A stretch of DNA of 64,000 nt from Janthinobacterium sp. CG3. Lineage in GTDB: Bacteria; Pseudomonadota; Gammaproteobacteria; Burkholderiales; Burkholderiaceae_D. The DNA lies in assembly GCF_000344615.1 (NCBI RefSeq), contig NZ_KB467825.1, positions 62,001 to 126,000 on the forward strand, in the 5' to 3' direction. The notes beneath the pieces were generated by a model. The model saw only the letters and a list, made by a program, of their open reading frames with translations, ran no database searches and was not told the origin of the DNA. Position numbers and translations under genes: made by a program. Below, piece after piece: positions 34,589-43,170 of this stretch; the first letter of the stretch is position 1, and every line of letters starts with the position of its first letter.

Positions 34589-35273
34589 AAAATAAAAGGG
34601 CCATCAACGCCAGCGCGTACCACTGGAACGCGTAGCCGCGGTGTTTGTCGACGCCCAGCGCAGGCGCCGGCCAGTCGCGCACCAGCGCGTCGCCGGCCGC
34701 CGCCGCGCCGCTCTGCTCGATGATGAACGGCTGCAGGCGCAACCCGCTGGCCTTGACCAATTCGCCGATGTCAAGGTTTTGCACGATGGCGTCCGGGCGC
34801 AGCGGCGCGGCGGTTCCCAGTTGCATCACGTGGCCGGCGTTGAGCCTGGCGATGCCCTCGATGCTGACAACGCCGGCCGGCGTCGCGTAGACCGGCAGGC
34901 GGGCGCGGTCGGCGCTGTGGCGCGGCAGCCAGCCGCGCGCCACCAGCACGTGCTGGTCCGAGCCGGCGATTTTAAACGGCATTAACAGGTAAAAGCCGGC
35001 GCGGCCCTGGTAGGGCCGGTTGTCCAGGTACAGCGCCCAGCCCGGCACGAACTGGCCGCTGACGGCGACGCGGCGGAACTCGACCTGCGCCGGCGCCAAC
35101 GGCCGCGGCCCCAGCGCCAGCGGCGCGGCGGCGTTGCCGGCGGCCAGCCTGGCCTGCAGCGCGGTTTTTTGCGCCGCGCGGCGGTCCTGCCACTGGCCCA
35201 GCGACACGCCCAGCGCCACCACCAGCAGCGTGGCGACGAAGGGAATCCACCTAAAACGGAAACGGATACGCAT
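34554..35273 (-). CDS. SURF1 family cytochrome oxidase assembly protein
   Basis: Protein of 239 residues with a membrane segment at each end and the SURF1 family pattern between them (LGVSLGQWQDRRAAQK near the N-terminus, YLDNRPYQGRAGFYLLMP in the middle, KHRGYAFQWYALALMALLFF at the end). It helps insert heme A into subunit I. First gene of the block surf1, SCO-like, ctaA, ctaB, sco. The start at 35273 lies 37 bases from the divergent DUF2909 gene. Confidence 0.92.
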   Translation of the reverse strand: MRIRFRFRWIPFVATLLVVALGVSLGQWQDRRAAQKTALQARLAAGNAAAPLALGPRPLAPAQVEFRRVAVSGQFVPGWALYLDNRPYQGRAGFYLLMPFKIAGSDQHVLVARGWLPRHSADRARLPVYATPAGVVSIEGIARLNAGHVMQLGTAAPLRPDAIVQNLDIGELVKASGLRLQPFIIEQSGAAAAGDALVRDWPAPALGVDKHRGYAFQWYALALMALLFFVFTGFRRGPN

Positions 35274-35310
35274 TACAATGGAGTCCTCATCAAAACCACC
35301 ACCACCATCC

Positions 35311-35511
35311 ATGAAAATCGTCGTCGCCATCGCCTTCATCCTGATCCTCGGCAGCCTCGGCTCGGCGCTGTTCTACCTGATGCGCGACAAGGGCAAAAGC
35401 AACCGCACGGTGCACGCGCTGGCCCTACGCGTCGGCTTGTCGATCACGCTGTTCCTGCTGATCCTGCTCGGCTACAAGCTCGGCTACATCACCCCCACCG
35501 GCATCCGCTGA
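35311..35511 (+). CDS. Twin-transmembrane DUF2909 protein
   Basis: Small protein of 66 residues: two hydrophobic segments (about 3-23 and 40-58) separated by a charged loop RDKGKSNRT. It matches the DUF2909 family that is nearly always divergent from surf1 in beta- and gammaproteobacteria. Probably a small accessory membrane protein of cytochrome oxidase; function is not established. Confidence 0.85.
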   Translation: MKIVVAIAFILILGSLGSALFYLMRDKGKSNRTVHALALRVGLSITLFLLILLGYKLGYITPTGIR

Positions 35512-35513
35512 AC

Positions 35514-35574
35514 ACCGGGGACAGACCACGATTTCCGGGAAAGTATTTCCCGGAAATCGTGGTCTGTCCCCGGT
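35514..35574. repeat. Perfect 61-nt inverted repeat (hairpin)
   Basis: Two perfect 29-base arms (35514-35542 and 35546-35574) around a 3-base loop GTA. The arms begin ACCGGGGACAGACCACG. Sequences of the type GGGGACAGACCACG recur as intergenic repeats in many proteobacteria and may be REP-like units moved by Y1-type transposases; none is encoded here. It begins two bases after the DUF2909 stop. Confidence 0.8.
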
Positions 35575-35622
35575 ATTGCTTGGCTTAACTGTTGCCATAA
35601 CAACCAAACAAGCCGCCACGAA

Positions 35623-35658
35623 AAAAGCCGCACGCGGGGTCCCCAGCGTGCGGCTTTT
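35623..35658 (-). terminator. Terminator of the cox structural operon
   Basis: A 13-bp perfect stem (AAAAGCCGCACGC with GCGTGCGGCTTTT) and a 10-base loop; on the minus strand it ends in TTTTTT. It lies 36 bases after the ctaE stop. It would also stop transcripts of the convergent DUF2909 gene. Confidence 0.88.
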
Positions 35659-35694
35659 CAACGAGGCGGTCGCCCGCCGCCGATTGCAAGCAGA

Positions 35695-36561
35695 TTATAA
35701 CCAATATACGACGACGTACAGGCCGAGCCAGACGACGTCGACGAAGTGCCAGTACCAGGCCGCGCCTTCGAAGCCGAAATGCTGCTCCGGCGTGAAGTGG
35801 CCCTTCATGACGCGGTACAGAATCACCGACAGCATGATCGCGCCCAGGGTCACGTGGAAGCCGTGGAAACCGGTCAGCATGAAGAAGGTCGAACCGTAGA
35901 TGCCCGAGGTCATTTTCAGGTTCAGCTCGCTGTAAGCGTGCATGTATTCGTACACCTGGAAGCCCATGAAGACGGCGCCCAGCAGCACGGTGGCGGCGAG
36001 GAACAGCGCGGTTTTGGCGCGCTGGCCTTCGCGCAGCGCGTGGTGCGAGATGGTCAGCGTAACGCCGGACAGCAGCAGCAGGGCGGTGTTGATGGTCGGG
36101 ATGGGGAAAGGACCCATGGTGGTGAATTCCTGCACCACGCCGGCCGGGCCGGTGTTGCCCCAGTGGGCGGCGAAGTCCGGCCAGATGAATTTATGGTCCA
36201 GATCGCCCAACCACGGCATCGAAATGCTGCGGGCGTAGAACAGCGCGCCGAAGAAGGCGCCGAAGAACATCACTTCGGAGAAGATGAACCAGCTCATGCT
36301 CCAGCGGAAGGAGTAGTCGATGCGCTGGCTGTACAGGCCCTTTTCGGATTCGCCGATGGCGTCGCCGAACCAGAAGTACAGCACCGCGATGGCGCCGAAC
36401 AGGCCGACGAACGTCAGGTACGGACCCCAGCCGGCGTCGTTGACCCACGCCGAGGCGCCGATCATCGTCAAGAGCAGGCTCAGGCCGGCCAGCATAGGCC
36501 ACTTGGATGGGCCTGGCACGAAGTAGTACGGCGCGGCGGCGTGTGTTGAACTCATCTTCAT
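35695..36561 (-). CDS. ctaE: Cytochrome c oxidase subunit III
   Basis: Protein of 288 residues with seven membrane segments; the conserved stretches WSMSWFIFSEVMFFGAFF and LTGFHGFHVTLGAIML identify COX3. Part of the aa3-type oxidase with subunits I and II upstream. Last gene of the structural operon ctaC-ctaD-small-ctaG-DUF2970-ctaE and followed by a terminator. Confidence 0.96.
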   Translation of the reverse strand: MKMSSTHAAAPYYFVPGPSKWPMLAGLSLLLTMIGASAWVNDAGWGPYLTFVGLFGAIAVLYFWFGDAIGESEKGLYSQRIDYSFRWSMSWFIFSEVMFFGAFFGALFYARSISMPWLGDLDHKFIWPDFAAHWGNTGPAGVVQEFTTMGPFPIPTINTALLLLSGVTLTISHHALREGQRAKTALFLAATVLLGAVFMGFQVYEYMHAYSELNLKMTSGIYGSTFFMLTGFHGFHVTLGAIMLSVILYRVMKGHFTPEQHFGFEGAAWYWHFVDVVWLGLYVVVYWL

Positions 36562-36611
36562 CTCCTAAATCAATCTGTATTCGGTGAACTGCTAATTTTT
36601 TTTACTGATGT

Positions 36612-36821
36612 TTACAACACGACAAACTTGACGATGCCGATCAGGACGCCGACCAGGCAGGCCACCGCCAGCAAGCCGGCGATGACGATGTGGACCGGGT
36701 TCAACTTGGCCGCGTCGGCGTCGAAATCGCTTTTGCGGCGCAGGCCGGTGAACGACCACACCACCGCCTTCAGCGAATACAGGAAGGACGCCTGCTTCGG
36801 CCGGTTTTTCAACTCGCTCAT
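36612..36821 (-). CDS. DUF2970 small membrane protein
   Basis: Protein of 69 residues with a single membrane segment near the C-terminus (about 45-68) preceded by SLKAVVWSFTGLRRKSD, the DUF2970 signature. The family sits between ctaG and subunit III in betaproteobacteria and is assumed to help oxidase assembly; this is from gene neighbourhood. Confidence 0.88.
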   Translation of the reverse strand: MSELKNRPKQASFLYSLKAVVWSFTGLRRKSDFDADAAKLNPVHIVIAGLLAVACLVGVLIGIVKFVVL

Positions 36822-36843
36822 GCCGCCATCCCCGTTGTCATGC

Positions 36844-37398
36844 TCACTGCGCCTGGCTCAGGCCGGCGATTTCAAAAAACGTGTACGACAGGGTGATGGT
36901 CTTCACGTCCTTCGGCAGCGCCGGGTCGATGAAGAACACCACCGGCATCTGGCGCGCCTCGTTCGGTTTCAACGTCTGCTGTTTAAAGCAGAAGCATTCG
37001 ACCTTCTTGAAGTGCGGCGTCGCGCTTTGCGGCGCGTAGCTCGGTATCGCTTGCGCGTTGACCGTGCGCGCCTGGGTGTTGACCACTTCGTACATTACCG
37101 TCGCCAGTTCGCCCGGGTGCACCTTCATGCTGTTGACCACCGGGCGGAAGCGCCAGGGTCCCTGCGCGTTGCCGTCGAAATCGACGGTGACGGTGCGGCT
37201 CTTGTCGACCTGGGTGTTCTTGTCGTACTCGACCGTGCCGTCCGGTTGGGTCAGCACGTTCACGCCCAACACCTCGCAAATCTGTTTGTAGACCGGGATC
37301 AGCGCGTAGCCGAAGCCAAACATCAACACCGCGACGACCAGCAACTTGCCGAGCATCTTGCGGTTCAAGCCTTTGACTTCTTGCGCGTCGTCGCTCAC
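36844..37398 (-). CDS. ctaG: Cytochrome c oxidase assembly protein CtaG (Cox11 family)
   Basis: Protein of 184 residues with one N-terminal membrane anchor and a periplasmic Cox11 domain bearing the copper-binding CFCFKQQ motif near residue 138. It delivers copper to the CuB site of subunit I. The start is GTG at 37398, one base away from the stop of the 35-residue assembly peptide. Confidence 0.94.
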   Translation of the reverse strand: MSDDAQEVKGLNRKMLGKLLVVAVLMFGFGYALIPVYKQICEVLGVNVLTQPDGTVEYDKNTQVDKSRTVTVDFDGNAQGPWRFRPVVNSMKVHPGELATVMYEVVNTQARTVNAQAIPSYAPQSATPHFKKVECFCFKQQTLKPNEARQMPVVFFIDPALPKDVKTITLSYTFFEIAGLSQAQ

Positions 37399-37399
37399 G

Positions 37400-37507
37400 T
37401 CAGCTCAGCCAAATGTGCTTGACGAAGACGGAGAGGAAGAACACCAGCGCGATCGAGCCGATGATCAGGCCGGTCTTCAGGTTGTTCGGTTTTTTCTGGT
37501 CTGACAT
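37400..37507 (-). CDS. Cytochrome oxidase small assembly protein (35 residues)
   Basis: A 35-codon gene on the minus strand: charged N-terminus MSDQKKPNNLKTG, one membrane segment (about residues 14-29) and the end VKHIWLS. It sits between ctaD and ctaG. Length, sequence and position match the tiny oxidase-assembly proteins annotated at this place in Burkholderiales. It is too short for most gene finders. Confidence 0.8.
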   Translation of the reverse strand: MSDQKKPNNLKTGLIIGSIALVFFLSVFVKHIWLS

Positions 37508-37568
37508 GGCAGTCTGCTTTTCGTTCAATCAAGTGCGGGCCGGATGACGCTCCGGCCCGTCAACGCCA

Positions 37569-39164
37569 TTATTTTACCGTCGGCGGGGTTTCAAAGGTGT
37601 GGAACGGGGCCGGGCTAGGCACGGTCCATTCCAGGCCTTCGGCGCCGTCCCATGGCTTCGCTTCGGCTTTTTTGCCGCCGCGGATGGTCGGGATCACGAC
37701 GAAGAACAGGAAGTACACCTGGCACAGGCCGAAGCCGAAGGCGCCGATGGTGGCCCACATGTTGAAGTCGGTGAACTGCGCCGGGTAGTCGGCGTAGCGG
37801 CGCGGCATGCCGGCCAGGCCCAGGAAGTGCATCGGGAAGAAGGTGATGTTGAAGGTCACCAGCGAAGCCCAGAAGTGCACCTTGCCGCGGAATTCGTTGT
37901 ACATGTGGCCGGTCCATTTCGGCGACCAGTAGTAGAAACCGGCGAACAGGGCGAACAGCGAGCCGGCCACCAGCACGTAGTGGAAGTGCGCCACCACGTA
38001 GTAGGTGTCCTGCAGTTGGATGTCGATCGGCGTCACCGCCAGGATCAGGCCGGTGAAGCCGCCGATGGTGAACACGAAGATGAAGCCGACCGCGAACAGC
38101 ATCGGGGTTTCAAACGACATCGAACCGCGCCACATCGTGGCGATCCAGTTGAACACTTTGACGCCGGTCGGCACCGCGATCAACATCGTCGCGTACATGA
38201 AGAACAGCTGGCTGGTCACCGGCATGCCGGTGGTAAACATGTGGTGGGCCCAGACGATGAACGACAGGATGGCGATCGACGCGGTGGCGTAGACCATCGA
38301 GGCGTAACCGAACAGCGCCTTGCGGGCGAAGGCCGGCAGGATCTGCGAGACGATGCCGAAAGCCGGCAAAATCATGATGTAGACTTCGGGATGGCCGAAG
38401 AACCAGAAAATGTGCTGGTACATGACCGGGTCGCCGCCGCCGGCGGCGTTGAAGAACGAGGTGCCGAAGTGGCGGTCGGTCAGGGTCATGGTGATGGCGC
38501 CCGCCAGTACCGGCATGACGGCGATCAGCAGGTAGGCGGTGATCAGCCAGGTCCAGCAGAACATCGGCATTTTCATCAAGGTCATGCCAGGGCAGCGCAT
38601 GTTCAGGATGGTGACGATGATGTTGATCGAACCCATGATCGACGAGGCGCCCATCAGATGCATGGCGAAAATCGCCATGTCCATCCCCGGTCCCATTTGC
38701 GTCGACAGCGGCGCGTACAGCGTCCAGCCGGCGGCGGTGGCGCCACCCGGCACCAGGAACGAGGTCGCCAGCAGGATCGCCGCCGGCGGCAGCAGCCAGA
38801 ACGAGAAGTTGTTCATGCGCGCGAACGCCATGTCGGAGGCGCCCACTTGCAGCGGGATCATCCAGTTGGCGTAGCCGACGAAGGCCGGCATGATGGCGCC
38901 GAACACCATCACCAGGCCGTGCATCGTGGTCAGCTGGTTGAAGAACTCCGGCTGGAAGAACTGCAGGCCCGGCTGGAACAACTCGCTGCGGATCAGCAGG
39001 GCGAGAACGCCGCCCGACATCAGCATGACGAAGGAGAACCACAGGTACAAGGTACCGATATCTTTATGGTTGGTTGCGAACAACCAGCGTTGCAGGCCGT
39101 GCGGGTGATCGTGGGCGTGATCGTGGCCGTGGTCGTGCGCGTGATCCACTGTGCTTGTGCTCAT
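37569..39164 (-). CDS. ctaD: Cytochrome c oxidase subunit I
   Basis: Protein of 531 residues with twelve membrane segments. The heme-copper centre is intact: [10 protein letters not shown] holds the CuB His and cross-linked Tyr, and further CuB and heme ligands lie in VWAHHMF and VAHFHYVL. The N-terminus carries a short His-rich stretch ([17 protein letters not shown]) that could bind metal but may be a lineage decoration. It follows ctaC by 13 bases. Confidence 0.97.
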   Translation of the reverse strand: MSTSTVDHAHDHGHDHAHDHPHGLQRWLFATNHKDIGTLYLWFSFVMLMSGGVLALLIRSELFQPGLQFFQPEFFNQLTTMHGLVMVFGAIMPAFVGYANWMIPLQVGASDMAFARMNNFSFWLLPPAAILLATSFLVPGGATAAGWTLYAPLSTQMGPGMDMAIFAMHLMGASSIMGSINIIVTILNMRCPGMTLMKMPMFCWTWLITAYLLIAVMPVLAGAITMTLTDRHFGTSFFNAAGGGDPVMYQHIFWFFGHPEVYIMILPAFGIVSQILPAFARKALFGYASMVYATASIAILSFIVWAHHMFTTGMPVTSQLFFMYATMLIAVPTGVKVFNWIATMWRGSMSFETPMLFAVGFIFVFTIGGFTGLILAVTPIDIQLQDTYYVVAHFHYVLVAGSLFALFAGFYYWSPKWTGHMYNEFRGKVHFWASLVTFNITFFPMHFLGLAGMPRRYADYPAQFTDFNMWATIGAFGFGLCQVYFLFFVVIPTIRGGKKAEAKPWDGAEGLEWTVPSPAPFHTFETPPTVK

Positions 39165-39177
39165 ATGAAGCTCCTAA

Positions 39178-40389
39178 TTACTTGCGTGCAGCCAGAACTT
39201 CGGCTGGTTGAACGATGTTTTCTTCGGCCTTGTTCGACCAGTTGTTGCGGGTGTAGGTGATCACCGCCGCAATGTCCGTATCCGACAACTGCTTCCATGC
39301 TGGCATTTCCGACGGGTAGGCGCCGCTCTTCTGGCCGTGCAACAGTACCTTGATCTGCTCGGCCTTCGGACCGTTCACCACTTTCGAGCCGTCCAGCGCG
39401 GCGAAGGCGCCCGGCAAGCCCTTGCCGTTGGCCTGGTGGCAAACGATGCAATTGGTGGTGTAGACTTTTTCGCCCTTGGTTTTCAGCTCGTCGATGGTCC
39501 AGGTCTTGCTTGGATCGTCGGCCAGCGCGGCCATTTCTTTCTTCTTGCCGTCCACCCAGACTTTATAGTCTTCGGCCGAGACCACATTGACGACGATGGG
39601 CATGAACGCGTGTTCCTTGCCGCACAGCTCGGCGCAATTGCCGCGGAACTTGCCGACGTGGTCGGCCTTGAACCAGGTGTCGCGCACGAAGCCCGGAATG
39701 GCGTCTTGCTTGACGCCGAAGGCCGGCACCGACCAGGCGTGGATGACGTCGTTGGCGGTCAGGACGATGCGGATTTTCTTGTTAACCGGGACCACGACTT
39801 CGTTGTCGACTTCGATCAGGTAGTTGTCGCCGCGTTTCTCGCTCGGCTGCACGCCGGGCGAACCCACTTGCGCGCGCGGGGTCGACAGGTTCGACAGGAA
39901 GGCAATGCCCTCGCCTTCGCCCTTGAGGTAGTCGTAGCCCCATTTCCACTGCATGCCGGTGGCCTTGATGGTGATGTCGGCGTTCGAGGTGTCCTTCATG
40001 CCGACCACGGTGCGGGTCGCCGGCAGGGCCATGCCGATCACGATCAGGAACGGCACCACGGTCCAGGCGATTTCGACGGTGGTGCTTTCGTGGAAGGTGG
40101 CCGGCTTGTGGCCCAGCGATTTGCGGTGTTTGAAGATCGAGTAAAACATCACGCCGAACACGGCGACGAAGATCACCAGGCAGATGATCATCATCCAGGT
40201 GTGCAGATCGTAGATCTCGTGCGCGATTTGCGTCGCCGGTGGTTGCAGGTTCATTTCAAACGGAACTGGTCCGCCCGTGCCCGCATACTTGCCCGCCGCC
40301 GCGGCGGTATCGGCCGCCCACGCCGGGACGCCGGCCGCTGTCAACGACAGCCCGAGCATCAACGATTGAAGTCGCTTTGCATGTTTCAT
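39178..40389 (-). CDS. ctaC: Cytochrome c oxidase subunit II with fused cytochrome c domain (caa3-type)
   Basis: Protein of about 403 residues. Signal peptide, two membrane segments (about 60-85 and 100-125), then the CuA cupredoxin domain with CAELCGKEHAFMP ligands, and a C-terminal extension with a c-type heme site CIVCH and a distal Met in SEMPAW. The cytochrome c fusion makes this a caa3-type oxidase, able to take electrons directly from upstream carriers. The start at 40389 opens the signal peptide. First gene of the structural operon. Confidence 0.94.
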   Translation of the reverse strand: MKHAKRLQSLMLGLSLTAAGVPAWAADTAAAAGKYAGTGGPVPFEMNLQPPATQIAHEIYDLHTWMMIICLVIFVAVFGVMFYSIFKHRKSLGHKPATFHESTTVEIAWTVVPFLIVIGMALPATRTVVGMKDTSNADITIKATGMQWKWGYDYLKGEGEGIAFLSNLSTPRAQVGSPGVQPSEKRGDNYLIEVDNEVVVPVNKKIRIVLTANDVIHAWSVPAFGVKQDAIPGFVRDTWFKADHVGKFRGNCAELCGKEHAFMPIVVNVVSAEDYKVWVDGKKKEMAALADDPSKTWTIDELKTKGEKVYTTNCIVCHQANGKGLPGAFAALDGSKVVNGPKAEQIKVLLHGQKSGAYPSEMPAWKQLSDTDIAAVITYTRNNWSNKAEENIVQPAEVLAARK

Positions 40390-40690
40390 GTTTTCCCCAA
40401 CCACCCAAAAATAAAAATATTTTTTTAAACGGCGCCGGGATTCGACCATCCGAACCGCCGTCGCTCCGCTAACTGCGCCACGGCCATGTTGCCGCCTTGC
40501 GCTAAACACCTACAGGTCCCATGCCGGCCCCGCGCGACAAAAACACATCGCACGAAAAGTCCGGCTGGAACCTTGACATCGCCACCGGTGAACCTATATC
40601 ACCCATGAACGCTGGCTTACCCTTGCCCGTTTGTCGCCCCGGCCGCCCGAGCTTTCGGGCCGCGTCCAGTGCTGACAAAATTAGTCAACG

Positions 40691-40720
40691 ATTATAATCA
40701 AGAATTCCACACTTCATCAA
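40691..40720 (-). promoter_or_regulatory. Strong sigma-70 promoter in front of the cox operon
   Basis: On the minus strand TTGATG (40715-40720) and a perfect TATAAT (40691-40696) are 18 bases apart. The transcript would have a leader of about 300 nt before ctaC. TTGAT-TATA-ATCGT overlaps the -10 and matches the left half of an FNR/ANR box, so oxygen-dependent repression is possible but weakly supported. The rest of 40390-40806 contains no gene I can support. Confidence 0.6.
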
Positions 40721-40806
40721 GGGATAATCCACTCTGCGGGACCGCATTCGCCCCTTTCACACCCCTTTGCAACGATAGTAGAGCCGCCGCATCGGCCCAG
40801 TCCGGT

Positions 40807-41718
40807 TTATTTCGGTTTGCGCGGCAAATCGAAGCGGATAATTGCCTCGCCGGCCTGGGTCGTGCGCGGCGCCGGCCGGAACGCGTGGCCGTAAATAATC
40901 TCGAAACTCAGCCCCAGCGTGCCGTCCGGCCGGCGCAGCGCCCGCAGCGCCGCCAGCATGCGGTCCCAGGCCGCCCTGCCCATCAGGCCGCGGCGGCGCG
41001 TCTCCAGCGGATTGCCGCCCCAGGCGCGCACGTCGGCCAGCAAGGCGGCGGCGTTCGGGTAGGTGACGGTGATGGTTTCCATGTCCAGCACCGGCGTCGA
41101 AAAACCGACCTCGACCAACATGTCGCCGAAGTCGTGCATGTCGACGAAGGGCAGCGCCGGCGCCGCCAGGCCCGCCGCGGCGAACGCCGCGCGCAGCTCC
41201 TTGAAGGTGTCCGGGCCGAAGCAGGAGAACATCAGCAAGCCGTCGTTGCGCAGCGCGCGGCGCCATTCGGCGAAGACGCGGTCGGGCAGCGGATGCCAGT
41301 GCAGCGCCAGGTTGGACCAGACCAGGTCGAGCGTGGCCGGCCCCAGCGGCAGCTGGGAGAAGTCGCCGCACAGCAGGTCGATGCCGGCCTTGGCCGGCAG
41401 CATCTTGCTGAGGAACTGGTTCAGCGCCGCCAGCTTGGTGGCCGGCGCCTTGGCCGCGCCGACCATCGCCGCGGCGGCGTCCAGGCCGAGGATCTGCGCC
41501 GCCGGGAAGTCCTTTTGCAGCAGCGCCAGGTCCAGGCCCGGCCCGCAGCCGGCGTCGAGTACGCGCTGCGGCGCGATCTTCACCAGCGTCAGGCGCTCGT
41601 GCATGCGCGCGGCGATCTCGCGGCGCAGGAAATCGGACGGCTGCACGCGCGCCGGCCGCGAAAACAGTTCACGCACGCGCACCGTGTCGATCGGCGCGCT
41701 CATTTTGGGCGGGGTCAT
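40807..41718 (-). CDS. BioC-like SAM-dependent methyltransferase
   Basis: Protein of about 300 residues. Class I methyltransferase with motif I VLDAGCGPGLDLALL near residue 55 and the post-motif SNLALHWHPLPDRVFAEW, which fits malonyl-ACP O-methyltransferase BioC. The neighbour comF (divergent) is often beside biotin genes in betaproteobacteria, but no other bio gene is in view. Starts at 41718 (MTPPKMSAPID) or 41703 (MSAPID); neither has a clear ribosome site. Confidence 0.78.
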   Translation of the reverse strand: MTPPKMSAPIDTVRVRELFSRPARVQPSDFLRREIAARMHERLTLVKIAPQRVLDAGCGPGLDLALLQKDFPAAQILGLDAAAAMVGAAKAPATKLAALNQFLSKMLPAKAGIDLLCGDFSQLPLGPATLDLVWSNLALHWHPLPDRVFAEWRRALRNDGLLMFSCFGPDTFKELRAAFAAAGLAAPALPFVDMHDFGDMLVEVGFSTPVLDMETITVTYPNAAALLADVRAWGGNPLETRRRGLMGRAAWDRMLAALRALRRPDGTLGLSFEIIYGHAFRPAPRTTQAGEAIIRFDLPRKPK

Positions 41719-41776
41719 AGTTGAATCGGATGAAGGTGAGATAATGCCGGCAGTGTACATGGAACGAGGCCAAGCG

Positions 41777-42526
41777 ATGCGAGACCGTGCGCCGTTCGAA
41801 TGGCGCGCGCTGGGGCCGGCCCTGCTGCGCGCGCTGCTGCCGGCCGCCTGCGCGCTGTGCGGCGGGCGCTGCGACGGCGCGCTGTGCGCGCCCTGCCAGG
41901 CGCAGTACCTGGGCCGGCGCCGGCCGCGCTGCCGGCAATGCGCCAATCCGCTGCCGCACGACGGCGGCGCCGACGGCGGCCCGTGCGGGCGCTGCCTGGC
42001 GCGCCCGCCGGCCTTCGACGCCACCGTGGTGGCGGCCGACTACGCCGCGCCGGTCGACCAGTTGCTGCTGCAGCTGAAATTCGGCGGCCGCCTGGCGCTG
42101 GCGCCGCTGTTTGCGCGACTGCTGCGCGACGCCGTGCTCGAACGCGGCGACGTCGCGCTGCCCGCCCTGCTCTGCCCGGTACCGCTGGGGCCGCGCCGGC
42201 TGGCCGAGCGAGGCTTCAACCAGGCGCTGGAAATCGCCCGGCCGCTGGCGCGCGCGCTCGGCGTCGCGCTGCACCCGGCGCTGGCGGCCAGGGTCCATGA
42301 CACGCGGGCCCAGAGCCGGGTCGCGCCGCACGAGCGCGGCCTCAATATGCAACAGGCGTTCGCGCTGGCGCCGCACGCCGCCGCGCTGCTGCGCGGGCGC
42401 CACGTCGGCGTCGTCGACGACGTCATCACCAGCGGCCGCACGCTGGGGGAGCTGGCCGCCACGTTGAAACGCCACGGCGCCGCGCGCGTGACCAACCTGG
42501 TCTTCGCGCGCACGCCGCCGCACTAG
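41777..42526 (+). CDS. ComF family phosphoribosyltransferase-like protein
   Basis: Protein of about 249 residues. The N-terminus has a zinc-ribbon-like set of cysteines (CALCGGRCDGALCAPC, then CRQCANPL and CGRC) and the C-terminus a type I phosphoribosyltransferase loop GVVDDVITSGRTLGE. ComF proteins take part in DNA uptake during transformation in several bacteria. GAGGCCAAGCG before the ATG at 41777 supports this start; an ATG at 41759 is also in frame. Confidence 0.88.
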   Translation: MRDRAPFEWRALGPALLRALLPAACALCGGRCDGALCAPCQAQYLGRRRPRCRQCANPLPHDGGADGGPCGRCLARPPAFDATVVAADYAAPVDQLLLQLKFGGRLALAPLFARLLRDAVLERGDVALPALLCPVPLGPRRLAERGFNQALEIARPLARALGVALHPALAARVHDTRAQSRVAPHERGLNMQQAFALAPHAAALLRGRHVGVVDDVITSGRTLGELAATLKRHGAARVTNLVFARTPPH

Positions 42527-42550
42527 TGTTTACTTAATAAGGAGAATGAA

Positions 42551-43021
42551 TTGTTTCACGTCGTCTTGGTAGAACCCGAAATCCCGCCCAACACCGGCAA
42601 CGTCATCCGCCTGTGCGCCAACACCGGCGCCCAGTTGCATCTGATCGAACCGCTCGGCTTCCCGCTCGACGACGCCAAGATGAAGCGCGCCGGCCTCGAC
42701 TACCACGACTACGCCACCATGAAGGTGCACGCCAACTGGGACGCCTTCATCGCCGCCACGTCGCCGGACCCGGCGCGCATGTTCGCCATGACCACGCACG
42801 GCTCGTCGCCGTTCGGCCAGGCCGCGTTCCAGCCGGGCGACGTGTTCGTGTTCGGCTCCGAGACCAAGGGGCTGGACCCGGCGCTGCGCGCATCGTTCCC
42901 GCCCGGCCAGCGCATCCGCCTGCCGATGCGCCCGGACAACCGCAGCCTGAACCTGTCGAACACGGTGGCGGTGGTGGTGTTCGAGGCGTGGCGGCAGAAC
43001 GGCTACGCCGGCGGCGCGTAA
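42551..43021 (+). CDS. trmL: tRNA (cytidine(34)-2'-O)-methyltransferase
   Basis: SPOUT methyltransferase of 156 residues. It opens MFHVVLVEPEIPPNTGNVIR and ends with LNLSNTVAVVVFEAWRQ, the trefoil-knot SAM site of TrmL. It methylates the wobble base of tRNA-Leu isoacceptors. The start is TTG at 42551, preceded at the right distance by AAGGAG. It lies 24 bases after comF. Confidence 0.92.
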   Translation: MFHVVLVEPEIPPNTGNVIRLCANTGAQLHLIEPLGFPLDDAKMKRAGLDYHDYATMKVHANWDAFIAATSPDPARMFAMTTHGSSPFGQAAFQPGDVFVFGSETKGLDPALRASFPPGQRIRLPMRPDNRSLNLSNTVAVVVFEAWRQNGYAGGA

Positions 43022-43067
43022 GGCGGCGTTTGCGGCGAAGCGCCGGGGCCGAGCCAATTGGCGCCTG

Positions 43068-43153
43068 GTAGGTCGGATCAGCGAAGCGTCATCCGACGTC
43101 AGGGCCGCCGTCGACGCCAGTCGGGTTGCGCCCCTTGGGCTAACCCGAGCTAC
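43068..43153. repeat. Dispersed intergenic repeat, copy 2
   Basis: An 86-bp element, GTAGGTCGGATCAGCG at the left and GGCTAACCCGAGCTAC at the right, with GCGTCATCCGAC inside. Its plan and length match the copy at 23942-24027. It sits between trmL and the convergent rfaE2 gene. Confidence 0.8.
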
Positions 43154-43170
43154 ACAAGCTGTCGGCGCAT

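Noticed and set aside
40431-40470. Short stretch resembling the 3' end of a tRNA (GCCGGGATTCGACCATCCG)
   Set aside because: No acceptor, D or anticodon arms can be drawn around it and no CCA-type end follows.
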